From Cudoniella acicularis (Eukaryota > Ascomycota > Leotiomycetes > Helotiales > Helotiaceae), in the NCBI GenBank assembly GCA_013054445.1, contig JAAMPI010000212.1, positions 1 to 51,642 on the forward strand: a DNA stretch of 51,642 nucleotides. The letters are read 5' to 3'. Position 1 is the stretch's first letter; each line of letters begins with the position of its first letter. A program made the position numbers and the translations under genes. The notes under the pieces are model-generated. The model did no database searches. It was given only the letters and a program-made list of their open reading frames with translations, and was not told the DNA's origin. Shown in pieces: positions 1 to 10,694 of this stretch.

Positions 1-120
1 GACGGGGCGGAAACTAAATAAGCTTTAACTTTAGTAGTCCTCCTCTTACTGGAGAGTTCGATCTTTCATCAACATAAGAGCATTGCAACAACCTCAACCT
101 CACCAACCTCCTTGAGAAAG

Positions 121-1996
121 ATGCCACCGCTCCGAGACTACGAGCGCACAAATGCTCGTCAATGGGACGAATCAACCGTCGGTGACCCTACAGAGGATCT
201 GAACCTTCCCATCCGCAATGACCCCCTGCGACAACAGCCACAGCCACAACCGCAACCTCCAGCCCCTCAAACACCACGGGGCGAGCCTGCTAGATACCCG
301 GCTCCTTCCCGAAATCCACCTTTACCGAATGGTCGCGTCCCTCCTGAGCGTCCACAGTCATCAGCTCCACGGGTTGAAAGTCCAAGGAAAGCCAAAAGCT
401 CTTTCGCCAAACCAGAAGGACTCGTCACCACCAGAAAAGCTATCACGAGGCAACTCGACGCTCAGAAAGCAGAGTATGAGCAGTTGTACCTTGGTGACCC
501 CCATGGAGACGTGCAGCTCGCGGCAATAGGGCATTACGCCTGGCCAAACAAGTACTCAACTCCTGCACAACTCTTTGGCACGAGGCTTGAAGACCTTGAT
601 TACATTAGAAAGACTTTCAAAGTTTGGATTCGATGGGATGCTAACCTCGAGTCTTTGCAAGCCAGCTCACCACGAAACCTTAATGCTCAACAAAATGTCA
701 CAGAAGCAATCGTGGCAATTAGACAATCGTACCACAATGCCAAAGCTCGCAAGATTTCGGCTTCTCCATTATTCATCATGGTGCCTCCAACTACGGCGGC
801 TATTCAATCTGTGGTCCGACCAAAGAAAAATGAAGGCGTGGTAACACTCGAACTGACAGGGGGGAGGTTGTCAACCCCAGGACAGCGCGATTGGGAATCC
901 AAGCGTGCTTTGATGCTAGAACAAAATCAGAAGAAGTTCCGCGATCACCTGGTTGATCGTCTTCTAGCCGTTGCGACGATGAAGGGTTGGATGCGAATGA
1001 GAGTACACTTTGGCCACCTGAATCTCACCAAATATCCACCAGAATTTGCTAAAGGAGAATGCAACTTCCAGGGCTTCCTGAAGGTTTTGGACAACCCTCG
1101 AGCACAAGCATCTGCTGTGTTTGACAGAAAGTAAGTCGAGTGTGCTAGCACTTGCTGCGATATCATACTAATAGCGGTCAGACTTCCCGATCCGACAAGT
1201 GTGATGAAGCTAAAGCAGAAGATTATTGACATGTCTAGTTACACCGGCACCTTCTGCACACTGAATGGCGATGTTTGGGGCACGGAGAATGTCTCCTTTC
1301 AAGACACGATGTGCTTCTTTTTCAGGAATTCCCAAAATATCGACGTTCGAATCGAAGCTGATATTGACAGAAGTACTGAAGGAGAGTACCAGATTGGGAC
1401 AATACGACATTTCCTAAATAATGCACGTAACAAGTTTATTGAGATTTTCTCAATTGATGTGGAGAAGTATGGACGAAGCTGTGCTGCAATGAAAAATTCG
1501 TTTGCTAACTCATGACAGGAAAATTGACTGGGCACTCGAAGTTATTACAGACAATACAATAAGAGAGCCTGATTCGTCATGGCGAGAACTAGTTGAAGGA
1601 TCGGTCACAGCAAAGACACGACAGCGGAAGGATTCTCTGGGCCTTTTATACCCCGGAATCACACCGCAAGGCCCTTGGGGTATTGAAGTCGAAACTGTTG
1701 TTTTACGGAGCGTGATCAAGTACAGGCTCAAGAATTCGGGTTACGTTATTGAGATCTGCGTCTATCGATCGTGGCAACGGCGGGACACTGCTGGTGAGCC
1801 AACAGTACAAGCTAGCGTCTCAATGTACCATGGCGCTTGGGATGACGAGACGGTGTCAATTGAGGGTACAACGAATGTCCGCAATTGGGATGCCAACCTA
1901 AGTCAGTTCTTCAATGAGGGCACAGAGGAAACACACGGCATCGAGGGATTTTTGAGGGAGGTTACAGTCATCCAAGATCTCCTGAGAACTCCATAG
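121..1996 (+). CDS. Uncharacterised fungal protein, 590 aa, 3 exons
   Basis: I do not recognise this family with confidence. Exons are 121-1130, 1182-1466 and 1519-1996; both introns have GT-AG ends and good branch points (TACTAAT in the first, GCTAAC in the second), and the phases join cleanly. The start is the ATG at 121; the open frame extends three codons upstream without another ATG. The first ~95 residues are low-complexity and rich in Pro and Gln (a PQPQPQP run), probably disordered. From about residue 100 the protein looks globular, with alternating hydrophobic and charged segments and no signal peptide or membrane segment. A long conserved-looking domain spans the exon junctions, so the splice model is likely right. 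It ends only 11 bp before the stop codon of the convergent prefoldin gene, so the 3' UTRs must overlap. Confidence 0.8.
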
Positions 1997-2007
1997 AATT
2001 CGAGATA

Positions 2008-2756
2008 TTATGAAGCCGTAGCAACAGCATTCGAATTGAGGACTTTCTGTCGTAAAACTAGCAGTCGTATCAGTATTTTGTGTAATCCCCTTGGGCTGTG
2101 AATACTTACCATCTTCAATGAGTCGCAGACCATCCGTCTTCTCTTGTATTATCTTCTCCAGCACTTTCAAGTTACCTCCTAACTCATCAATCTTCCCTTC
2201 GTAAAATTTCGTTGCATCTTTCGTGCTCTACACTGCAGTCAGCATATGCAACCCAGCCTAAGCGTTACACCATACCTTCTCGACATAAAATCCCGTCCCA
2301 ACATCCACAATCACATTATCCGAATCTGCCAGTACTCCAGGCACATACAGCGACGCCGTCAATGGTACCAATATCGGCTTCCCTATTAATCGACACCATC
2401 AGCCCAAGTCCTCATCCTGGAGTCATCCACAGTGCCGGGCCCCTCCTAGCATCCCACTAAGCTCTCTTTCAACCAGAATCTGTACCTTCAACTTTTGACG
2501 AAACGCCTGTACTAATCGACCTTAGACATTCTCTGAACTTCGCTTGCGCGGCGCGTAGTTGTGTGAAGGAATTTGTGAGGTGGGTGAGCTCGTCTTCGAA
2601 TTGTTTCTTTACTTGGGAGAGCTGTTGGAGGGAGAGGGCGGTTATGTCCACTGTTATTTTTTGGGGCGTTGTTAGTTTTCGTTATCGTGTAGAGAGGGAA
2701 GGGGCACAAGAGAGGGAGTAGGTACCGCCTTGGCCTTTGGGTGAGGAAGACATCAT
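2008..2756 (-). CDS. PFD5/GIM5: Prefoldin subunit 5 (alpha-type subunit)
   Basis: Subunit of the cytosolic hexameric prefoldin chaperone, which hands nascent actin and tubulin to the TRiC/CCT chaperonin. About 150 aa in five exons. Exon 1 (2756-2726) encodes the start [10 protein letters not shown]. Exon 2 begins at 2650 and carries the first coiled-coil helix ([17 protein letters not shown], then [10 protein letters not shown]). The next exons give the beta-hairpin core ([15 protein letters not shown], then [13 protein letters not shown]) and the second helix ([15 protein letters not shown]), and the last encodes a short tail ending VATAS. These are the classic alpha-prefoldin landmarks and match Gim5 in order and length. 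Two ATGs in a row at 2756 and 2753 are both usable. The small size of the exons is why no single long reading frame covers this gene. Confidence 0.93.
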
Positions 2757-3347
2757 GTGCTTTTGTGGTTGTGGTGAGATGGAGGTTTAGTGGTGGGGTT
2801 AGGCCGTTTGATGGCGGGGCGCGACCTCTTGAGGTTGAGGTTGAAATTTGGCATGTGTCACGTGATAGACTAGGAAAACTGTTGGACCACTTTATGGGTT
2901 GTGAAAAGTGGTGTCGTTGGATTTAAATTAATTATTAGGTTTGGAGATTTCACATTTTCCAAAGTGGATAATATGTCCATGTTTGCGTTGTATTGTGTGG
3001 AAATTGTAAAATCCCTTCTTGGGTTGTCCTCCTATCGCGACTGCCACATTGAATTTAGTGTTGGTTTAAGGTTCTCCTGCTCATTCAATCTGGTTCTAGG
3101 GTGTTTATGATTCGGAATCTCCCTTTTCATACTTGTCTTAATTTAGGATTTAGTGCGGGGCCAGAACTAGAGAATTGAGCGCTCTTGAAGTACCGCCGTG
3201 ACGCCACCCACTACTTACCCAAATAAAATAACACCGTGTCAGTATTCTTCGAACTTCCGATTCTATTTTTTACAAACTTTTATGTACAATATTCTTTTGC
3301 TGCCTAGGTATCCCAGAATAGTGAGCCACTCAGGTGCCTTATACCAG
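2757..3347. other. Intergenic: prefoldin 5 promoter and leader of the next gene
   Basis: Roughly 590 bp separate the divergent prefoldin 5 start from the first solid exon of the membrane-protein gene. The sequence is T/G-rich on the plus strand. It contains a CACGTG-like core (gtcacgtgat, near 2857) but nothing I can assign firmly. A short undetected first exon of the downstream gene may lie at the right end. Confidence 0.5.
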
Positions 3348-4213
3348 CGATACCCTCAGTAATATCTTCAATCATCACAATCATAGACGAAGAGCGACAG
3401 CAAGACACTTCGCAACAACCTCCGAAGAAACCCGAACAGTGGGAGAAAGATGTGGAAAGAAAGCTGGATATAATCATACCCATCTGTCACTGGTTTGGTC
3501 TTATACCAGTGCTGGTGTATCCCTTCTTTCTCAGCGTACGCATCACTCCAATTTCCCGAGACTGGGATTCAACTGACATGAACAGAGCAGCTTGGCTTGG
3601 CAAAAAAAAGGCCCTCCCAGCCGGCTTGAACCACTGTGGACAGCTTTAACATTCGTATGGGCTGTAGCACTATGCGGCGGGGTGCCAACGACAATCTATT
3701 ATTGTACTCGTAGGAGAGCTAGAGCAGCTGCAGAATCTGACGAAGAAGCGATTGAATTGTCCCCGAAAGACGATGTTGTGAACGAAAGCCAGGAGGTGGA
3801 AACAGGAAAAGACTGTTGTTATAAGGCGATCGTCATTAGCCTTCGTACGTTCCTTGGTTTAACTTTATTCACGATTTTCTTTCTCGCCTTTGCGCCGCTG
3901 TTCATCAAGAAACTCAAACCAAGAGACTAGAACCGGACAACCAAAGAGGGGAAGCTCTGTTGCGGAAACTAGGAACTCGGGCAAAATCAGGAGGGATGCT
4001 TGGAAAGATGGTGATGTACCAAGCTTGAAAGGGTCTCTGTTACGTAGAGACCAGGATTTGTGCCAACGCTGAGCATACTGTTTTAGGAAGAGGACTGAAG
4101 ACTTATTGAGAGAAAAACAACAAATCGGAAAGACGTACGAAAAGACTTCGGAAATGCAGAGTCAACCATCCAAGACCCAAGAAGGCAAAAGAACCACAAT
4201 TGATGCATCTTAA
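3348..4213 (+). CDS. Probable two-TM fungal membrane protein, 5' end unresolved
   Basis: Hypothetical protein built from four phase-compatible exons: about 3348-3535, 3586-3844, 3910-4015 and 4087-4213. It has an acidic/Gln-rich N-terminus, one membrane segment (IIIPICHWFGLIPVLVYPFF), a second (ALTFVWAVALCGGVPTTIYY), an RRRAR stop-transfer cluster, an acidic loop, then a basic coiled tail (LLREKQQIGKTYEKT) ending in DAS. Introns at 3536-3585, 3845-3909 (GTACGT donor) and 4016-4086 all keep the frame. If the second intron is retained, translation instead ends at 3930 and gains a third hydrophobic segment. No in-frame ATG is visible in the first exon, so a short upstream exon is missing. I cannot name the family; transcript data would decide both ends. 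Confidence 0.5.
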
Positions 4214-4743
4214 AACGTTCAAAAGCGTTCAAAAATTCAAATTCAGACTTCGTTGATGCTTCGGGTTTCTTATTAGAACACCGAGTTTTTCTGAGAGTCC
4301 AGCTCCTAGTTCGGCCTAGGCGGTGTCAACATGTTTTCAGAGAAAAGCGGCCCAACTCGAAGCACCTTTGGCAAGTCAAAACATACTGTACAAATATCCT
4401 ACTCGAGTGACTTCCCACCTGTGCATAATCCGGACTGATCCTCCACGGGTTTTTAGGAAAGTCGAACTGAGAGGCTTGAATTGCAGGGGAAATTTAACCC
4501 TATGCACTCCATATTCTGCACCAGAGCTTGTAAAGTGGTTTTGCCAACTGGCATCGAATGATAAGTCGCATGAGAGGTTGAAAAGAATTATTTCTGTGTT
4601 TAATCTCGGTGGCTGGGATATGAATACGGTACCGGTAGGTTATTAGCTACAGCATTAGTCATCCTCGTTTCAACACCCATCAGACCCTCATCAGCTCGAT
4701 TGCAATCGCCCAAAATGTAGTTTCAACGCCTCTTTCATGTATC
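4214..4743. other. Intergenic, no gene seen
   Basis: About 530 bp between the membrane-protein gene and the alpha/beta hydrolase. A 107-codon open frame (4323-4646) lies here, but it has no recognisable domain and no splice partners. I treat the stretch as promoter and leader of the hydrolase. Confidence 0.5.
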
Positions 4744-5601
4744 ATGACTTATCAAGCAGTACCCAGCACACCATCCCCTGAGCTTTTCTTCAAGTCCATC
4801 AACCCCGAAGCCTCACGGACCATACTTCTTCTGCATGCTGGTTTCGCCTCTCATCATGAATGGGATCTCGTCTTCCTACATCTTTCTTCCTATCACCTGC
4901 TCATTCCCGATCTCCCAGGTCATGGTATAACCACTTCCGCAATCATTCCTTTCGATCTCTCGGATACGGCAAACCTACTAGCAGATCTCGTCACAAAGCA
5001 TGCCAAAAATTGTAAAGCCGATGTGGTTGGCCTGTCACTAGGTGGATATACAGCAATATATACCGCTCAGAAGTACCCGGAAATCATTGGTGAAGGGGGT
5101 TTGTTCGTGAGTGGATGCGCGCACACTGTTTTCTCTCCAGGGAGTTACAAAAGCTGGGGACTTGGATGTGTTATGTTTCTTGGGAACTGGGTCATAACGG
5201 GACTTCCAAAATCTGCGTTTGATTGGTTCGTGACTAAGAGAGGATTGCAAATCAATGTTGATTTATACGAAGCCATGAGAAAAGCTTCGAATTACCCCTT
5301 AGGACAAGCGGTATCCAACACCCTAGGCGACGAAATGGACGAGGAAGGAAAATCGGTATGGGAAGGACGTTTCGAACGAACGCAAGCTCGAACCTGCATT
5401 GTGGCCGGAGCCTTGGACGATCCTGTTCCTAAATGCGCGGAGCGAGGAGTTCAACTGAGGCGATCAAATTCGCAGAGCCGAGCTTTCAAAGTCGAAGGGA
5501 AACATCATGGCTGGGATATACAGGATCCAGAGTTATTTGCTCGGGGGATTAGGTGCTGGGTTAAGCATCAAGACATGCCAGAGGAGTTTGTTGCCTTATG
5601 A
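4744..5601 (+). CDS. Alpha/beta-fold hydrolase, 285 aa, single exon
   Basis: A serine hydrolase of the alpha/beta-hydrolase superfamily; the substrate cannot be told from sequence. Landmarks in order: the oxyanion-loop region LLLHAGFASHHEW (res. ~29-40), the strand and turn PDLPGHG (~55-61), the nucleophile elbow GLSLGG with Ser98, a lid region, an acid loop GALDDPVP, and the catalytic histidine in GKHHGWD near the C-terminus. No signal peptide or membrane anchor is evident, so it is probably cytosolic. The length is normal for the family. The gene is intronless, unlike most neighbours, and lies immediately left of the decayed secondary-metabolite island, so it may be either an ordinary hydrolase or the outermost member of the old cluster. 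Confidence 0.85.
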   Translation: MTYQAVPSTPSPELFFKSINPEASRTILLLHAGFASHHEWDLVFLHLSSYHLLIPDLPGHGITTSAIIPFDLSDTANLLADLVTKHAKNCKADVVGLSLGGYTAIYTAQKYPEIIGEGGLFVSGCAHTVFSPGSYKSWGLGCVMFLGNWVITGLPKSAFDWFVTKRGLQINVDLYEAMRKASNYPLGQAVSNTLGDEMDEEGKSVWEGRFERTQARTCIVAGALDDPVPKCAERGVQLRRSNSQSRAFKVEGKHHGWDIQDPELFARGIRCWVKHQDMPEEFVAL

Positions 5602-5925
5602 TGATTGCTGGAGGGACCAAAACGTCAGAGTTGAAGAACGACTTGTCTAATTATTGGTTTTGGCAAATGTGAAAGAATACATGGCTCGCACTCCGCGTAG
5701 TTTGCAACTAAGCCATGTCGATAATTTGATCAGGTTCGCACATCAAGTTGTTTTCAAGCCCACATTTTTTCTCTCGAGTAGAACTCAATCCTCATCCATA
5801 GCGGGGAAACTCAAGTGGGCTTTCCAACCGCGATGAGCCAAGCTTTTGGGCCTGTAGCCTTTGCCATTAACAGGCGAATAAGCGATGAAAATTTCCCTGA
5901 GCGGCACGCTATACTCGGGAATTTC
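5602..5925. other. Intergenic between hydrolase and PKS remnant
   Basis: About 320 bp of 3' flank shared by the hydrolase and the convergent PKS fragment. No further reading frame or homology is seen. Confidence 0.5.
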
Positions 5926-6455
5926 TCATTCAGACGGTTGCAACTTCTCCAAAAGCTTCTTGGGTACCAATTCTCTCATCTCCGGAATCGACTTGACATT
6001 CATCATCTCCAAAACCGTCACGGAAAACCCGACGCTCTCGCGCCACCAATTTCGCAAGTCGATAGCGATGAGAGAGTCCATCCCAAGAGCTGTCAGTGCC
6101 ACGGTGATATCGATATCCTCTTCCGGCTTCATGAGACTAACGAAGAGGCGGAGGCCAATCTCACGGGCGAGGAACTCTACACGGGATTTATCTGCAAGTA
6201 TGGCCGGTTTGGCGCTAGCTTCTGATAAAAGAGACGGAGAGGCTCATTGTCTGAAGCAGAGATGCTCGATGGTGTTGTCTCCAGATTACGATGGATGGCC
6301 ATTCGGGGATCCCTTTTCCAAATGCTGCGATTACCAGGTGCGGCGAGGGGCGTAATTGAGCGAAGACCAATACCAACCTGCCTGGGTTTGTGAGACAACC
6401 GCCAGGTGCGGAACGCCCACCATCATTTGCACAGTGCGTAAACCGAGGATATTAT
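5926..6455 (-). pseudogene. Remnant of a highly reducing PKS: C-terminal linker and acyl carrier domain
   Basis: Only the last ~170 residues of a fungal polyketide synthase remain. Reading on the minus strand, a segment containing TVQMMVGVPHLAVV (from ~6450) breaks frame near 6385 into GIGLRSITPLAAPG and WKRDPRMAIHRNLE. It breaks again near 6225 into ADKSRVEFLAREIG, followed by an acyl carrier domain. That domain keeps the phosphopantetheine-attachment motif GMDSLIAIDLRNWW (Ser in MDSL) and ends in a stop after KLLEKLQPSE. Two frame changes and loss of everything upstream (KS to KR) make this a pseudogene. The order linker-ACP-stop is that of a highly reducing PKS with no release domain, so it is a different gene from the KS-reductase relic at 18.2 kb. 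Confidence 0.85.
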
Positions 6456-7528
6456 ACACAGCTGGTTATTGCTGGGAATTAAGGCAATTATGAAGCTCAT
6501 TCATATGTCTCTCGGAAAATTGACACCGGGACATTTCGAAGTGCAGGAAGTGAAAAATGCTGATTGGCAATATTTTGACGGAGAACAACCAACTACCCTA
6601 TGCGTACTGAACATTACTATAAATTATTGCATTCGACTTAATTGATACATTTTATTATTCTAGTAACATATGGAGCGTTTAGAGTTAGTAGTTATTTATT
6701 AATTTTGAAGTGTCGTGTCCGATTTTGTAACATGGACCAGCCAACAGTTGAAGCGATAAGGGGCAACTCGCTAAATTACAGGGTATAAGACACTAAGTTA
6801 CAGCGAGTCTCCCCTGAAAATTAGCGACCATAGACCTCACTTCGTAACTTTTTGAGTACACAACCTCCTCCACAGAAATAATTATTAGAATTAAGCATGA
6901 ATAACTTTAATTATAACAAACACAGATAAAAGTGAGTTTTGAATGGATTGGGATAAAAGAAGAATGTAGTAAATGATATCTAGCTACGGGGTACGCAACT
7001 CGCTGTAGGACAGGGACGACTCGCTGAAATATAGGGTGGCACTCGCTATAAACTAGCGGACCCCACCTACAAGTGCCCCCGTAAGACTTGCTTGGACACA
7101 TCATTGCCACAATAGTAATAACTGTGACAATGATATAATAAACTTAAACCCTATTTTGCGTGTATTGATTAGTTATTTCTAACTTATTTTTAAATTAAAA
7201 CCAAAGCGAGTTTGTGTTTAGCACACAAATAAGAGTTTTAGCGTCACAGCCCGCTATAGAGAATATGTGGTAATCGAGTCCGATTTCTCCAATTTTCCTA
7301 CGAAAATGACTCAAGTCACGTGTGGGATTATTTATACTAGTTTAATAGCAACTCAATCTTTGGAACTGACTCCAATTCTCCAAGTTGTTCAATTTATCAA
7401 ATTCCTGTCAAGTTCGAACTATCGCCGCGTAGGCTTCTAGTTTTTGTAAGGATTTGATCTAGCTAGCTGTAAATACATCTATAATATTACAATCTTGTGA
7501 TACGTGTTCGTGAGCATATATCAGACTC
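6456..7528. other. AT-rich gene-free stretch with degenerate repeats
   Basis: Just over 1 kb without coding signal, AT-rich, separating the PKS remnant from the F-box gene's 3' end. It contains the cluster of short inverted and direct motifs annotated separately. I see no transposase or reverse transcriptase frame. Confidence 0.6.
6762..7075. repeat. Cluster of degenerate CGCTAAATTACAGGG-like motifs in both orientations
   Basis: Direct copies include ctcgctaaattacaggg (~6768), ctcgctgtaggacaggg (~6996) and ctcgctgaaatataggg (~7026). Inverted relatives include cccctgaaaattagcg (~6812) and cagcgagtctcccc (~6801). A palindromic version, cgctataaactagcg, lies at ~7050. Related motifs recur near 14845-14890 on the other side of the P450. 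The arrangement resembles subterminal repeats of a decayed DNA transposon, but no terminal inverted repeats or target-site duplication could be defined. Confidence 0.45.
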
Positions 7529-9644
7529 TCATATCTTGCCCTCCTCTCGGTACCTCTTCATCCGTGAGATGATCTCTTCAACATCTTTCCAAATCCTCGC
7601 TCTGTTTTGCAACCCCTTTAGCTCTGGCCAATAAAGAGTAATACTACAATATAGCTGATACCAATTCGTCTGCGCTTTTGGTAGCTCGATGCACGTCGAG
7701 GCAAGTAGTGCAGCCTCCAGTTTTGTGTCGATACCTGTGTAGGAACCACTGTATAAGGGTTCCGCTGCACAATACTGTTCAAAAACCTCCGGCATTTCCC
7801 GTTTGATGATATCCCGATTAAAACGAAGTTGAGCCTCAAAGTCTGCTTTCCTTTTATCCTCGGCATCTCTTTCATTTTCTTCCTCTCTGAGTTGCTGAGC
7901 AGTCGTGAGTGCCCAAAATGAAGGCGTCTCAACGGACCAGGCTTCCCATAGCCAAGGCATCTCCTTCTTAATCAGCCCGTAAAATAAATATATTCCTAGT
8001 TGGCGGAAGGCTGGAGTTGCCAGTCGTAAATTGGCAATATCGCGGGAGCCGAGATTTCCCACCACTGCATCAATAATTTCTCGAGGCAGTTGTAGGAATG
8101 GGTCGTTTGATTCCCTAGCCCCTTTTAAATGTCTGCGGGTAATGTGCTTGGGCAAAAAATCTGGCAGAGGAAAAGCCCCTTTACGCGTACTGAAACTTGG
8201 CTCTTTGTGGACGGCGGCTTCCAGAATCTTGTTCAAACCTGGAATGAGAACTGGGTTGGCAGCCAGATATTCAGTACCTCTTTCGTGCCTCCACCATTGT
8301 TCTCTGTTTTTTGTGACGGCTGGTGCGCGGGGAATAGCATTGTTCCGATTTTTATAATGACAATCGACAGAACGCCAAGCGATAAGATCATTAATATTGA
8401 CATAGCCGAAATATAGACGTGAAGCACGCTTGTAGATTTCAAAGCACGAGGGGTGAAATGGCATGACTGTGTTATGCTGTAGACTAGGCTATAGTGATTA
8501 AAAATCGAGTATTAGTTCAGTATCATTTTGCACACATTTCCCTCCATTCGAGATCTTAGGGTTTGCGGATTTTGCACTTACCTCAAAGATGCAATCGTCT
8601 GCTGGGAGCCGAACTACATTATGTCGAGCGGGAATAGGCGCCACATCATTCTCATCGCGCGAAGGCACCCGATCTGAGATTCCAGACAGGAAGAAATTGC
8701 TCCCCCGCTCAAAGTCCTCATCTTCAGGAGAGGGTTTCCAGATGGAATCTTTTGGCACCAAGCACTGCCTGTAAATAAATTAATTAAGATTATTTTTGAG
8801 ATAGAAACCAAGATGAGATATCTTCCTGAAAACTTAAAAGGGAACGGGGAAGCAAGTTGCTTACACAGTATTGCAGCCCTTCATTTCTTCAGTCGATATT
8901 GAAAAGCCGTTGTACCCACTTCGGTTAACACAACCAGGCCCGGCGATGTGCTCGAACTCAAATGGAATATCATCAGTACCATTTCCATACTTAAATTGAA
9001 AGCCTTTGCAGACTTTGCATCCGCTTAGAGTGTCAGGTTGTCTATTACTACGGTTGGTCGTATATTCGTGGAGATGCCCTTCTTCGAGTGGTACACTTCA
9101 ACAAATTAGTACCGTATTTTGTTCTCAGGATAGGGAGCCGAGAGGAAACGTCCTCATATAACGGGGAGTCGAAAGGATGGACAAAGAAATTAGTTGCTCA
9201 CAACAGCTCCGATTTAGGTTGTTCTGGTCGAATTTGGGGAATATGAGGTACAACATAAGTGTCAGAGTCGTTACCCCCACTCTCGCCATCACCACTGTCG
9301 CTAGCATTCAAATCGTGTTCGAAAGGTTCCTCCCCTTCGTCGCTTTTATATTCGTATGTACCGTCATCGTCCTCAATGTAGCCATCTTCTTCTTCATTCT
9401 GACTGCCGCCGACCCAAAACACACGGCCAATGCGGCTTGTTTTCTTCAATCGTTCCGAATATTGCCTGATTGCCAAACAACAGCCCGTATTAAGACCACA
9501 CTCCATGCGATTGATGAAATACTGCCCATGGACCCAGGTCTCGAAGGCACCCCGTGGGCTGCCATTCCAAGCCGCTTCCTTGGGCTCGTCAGGTCGCCGA
9601 ATCCGACCGATGTTGAAGCTAACACCACAAAGTTGGCAACATCT
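7529..9644 (-). CDS. F-box-like fungal protein with Cys-rich N-terminus, start unresolved
   Basis: Probable substrate adaptor of an SCF ubiquitin ligase. Four exons join in phase: 9644-9202, 9095-8865, 8768-8582 and 8476-7529, about 602 aa. The N-terminus has paired cysteines (CCQLCGV, MECGLNTGCC) and the acidic stretch NEEEDGYIEDDDG. The second exon has GCKVCKG and HIAGPGCVNRSGYNG. The third has SGISDRVPSRD, and the fourth begins HNTVMPFHPSCFEIYKRAS. An F-box-like segment follows (DPFLQLPREIIDAVV, then IANLRLATPAFRQLG), with a C-terminal helical region. This order is familiar from a large lineage-expanded fungal F-box family. No nonsense codons or frameshifts occur in the exons, so the gene looks functional. 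The upstream boundary sits at a ctag acceptor at 9645, and I could not find a convincing first exon with ATG. Confidence 0.75.
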
Positions 9645-10177
9645 CTAGCCTCCAATTAGTGACGTCCTTGAACAGCACAGCCTTTGCAGGGAACGTCGAA
9701 CGAAAATCGAAATAACGGGATATTTCAACAACGATTATTCATCGAATAGGTCTTCATAATTGGGTACGAGGATATTCGATAGTTACAGAGACATTTTTTG
9801 GGGACAATTGGAGCGTTGGGCGCGTGAGGTTAATTTGAGGAGAGTTGGACAGTAAAACAATTGTTTGAAGAATAAACTTGCCTCTGAGTACCCTGGTTTT
9901 CACGTTAGTTACAGCTAAATACAGGACGGGCAAGAGGAGCCTCACCCATGACTTGGTTGTTGCTAATAGTCTGTCTGATTGAGTGTTTTTGACAATGAGG
10001 CTAGCTGCCAAGAGAATTGTCAGCGGAAACGGGTGTTTATCGATTTTAGACAATATAGCAAAGGGAGGGAAAGCTGAGGAGCGACTGTGACATAAAATAC
10101 GAAAAATCAAATGAGGATAAGTGTTATGGCAACGTTTTAGAGGCCCCTAGATCATACTCGCGTAAATATAGAACTCG
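9645..10177. other. Intergenic, upstream of the F-box gene
   Basis: About 530 bp holding the missing first exon and promoter of the F-box gene. An open frame on the minus strand (10110-9754) has no recognisable domain and is not called. Confidence 0.45.
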
Positions 10178-10490
10178 GTGTTACAGTTTCTCATCACGTG
10201 CAGTCCTAGGCCTGAGGTTCGGTAGTTTGCAATACAACACCACACAGAGAACCAGGGCGTAAGGCACGATGGTCACGTAACCACACGGGATCGGGGGGAT
10301 CGTGCGATCCTAAACGATCCAGGGCAGGAAGGTTCTATATAAGCAATAGGTTTTCCTTAGATAGGAGCTTTATACTCAACTTAACATAGTATTTATAGTA
10401 ATGTATTCTATTCCTTATACTGTAGCAGGACTTCTGACTTATTACTCTTATATATACTATCAACACCCTAACGTCGTACCTTGGTATTGT
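10178..10490. mobile_element. Possible LTR-like retroelement remnant
   Basis: The segment opens TGTTACAG, passes through a GC-rich part with repeated gatc words (gggatcggggggatcg, then tcctaaacgatcc), and reaches a clear TATA box in ggttctataTAAGC near 10334. It then runs into AT-rich DNA ending ctatcaacaccc near 10464. A GC-rich block followed by TATA box and short leader is typical of a fungal LTR promoter. No second copy, polyprotein or target-site duplication is visible in the window, so this is only a suggestion. Confidence 0.3.
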
Positions 10491-10640
10491 ATTGGCAATA
10501 TTATAAACGTTATAATTACTTTATTTATTCTAATAGTCTATATTATTTAGACTCTTTATATATACTTTATTAAAGGCTTTTATATTCTAGGATTATATTA
10601 TATCTTTTCTCTACTCCTATTTCCTCTTTTGTCTCCTTAT
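10380..10640. other. AT-rich, TpA-rich block, RIP-like
   Basis: Dense in tata, atta and tagta words and poor in CpA/TpG, which is the signature expected after repeat-induced point mutation. It abuts the truncated 3' end of the MFS remnant and probably marks the repeat that broke it. Confidence 0.5.
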
Positions 10641-10694
10641 CCCTCTCTCCCTCGTCCCTTATCCCAGGTCTCTTACTCCTTGCCCTCTGACTGC

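Noticed and set aside
4323..4646. 107-codon open frame upstream of the alpha/beta hydrolase
   Set aside because: No domain, odd composition, no splice partners; likely chance.
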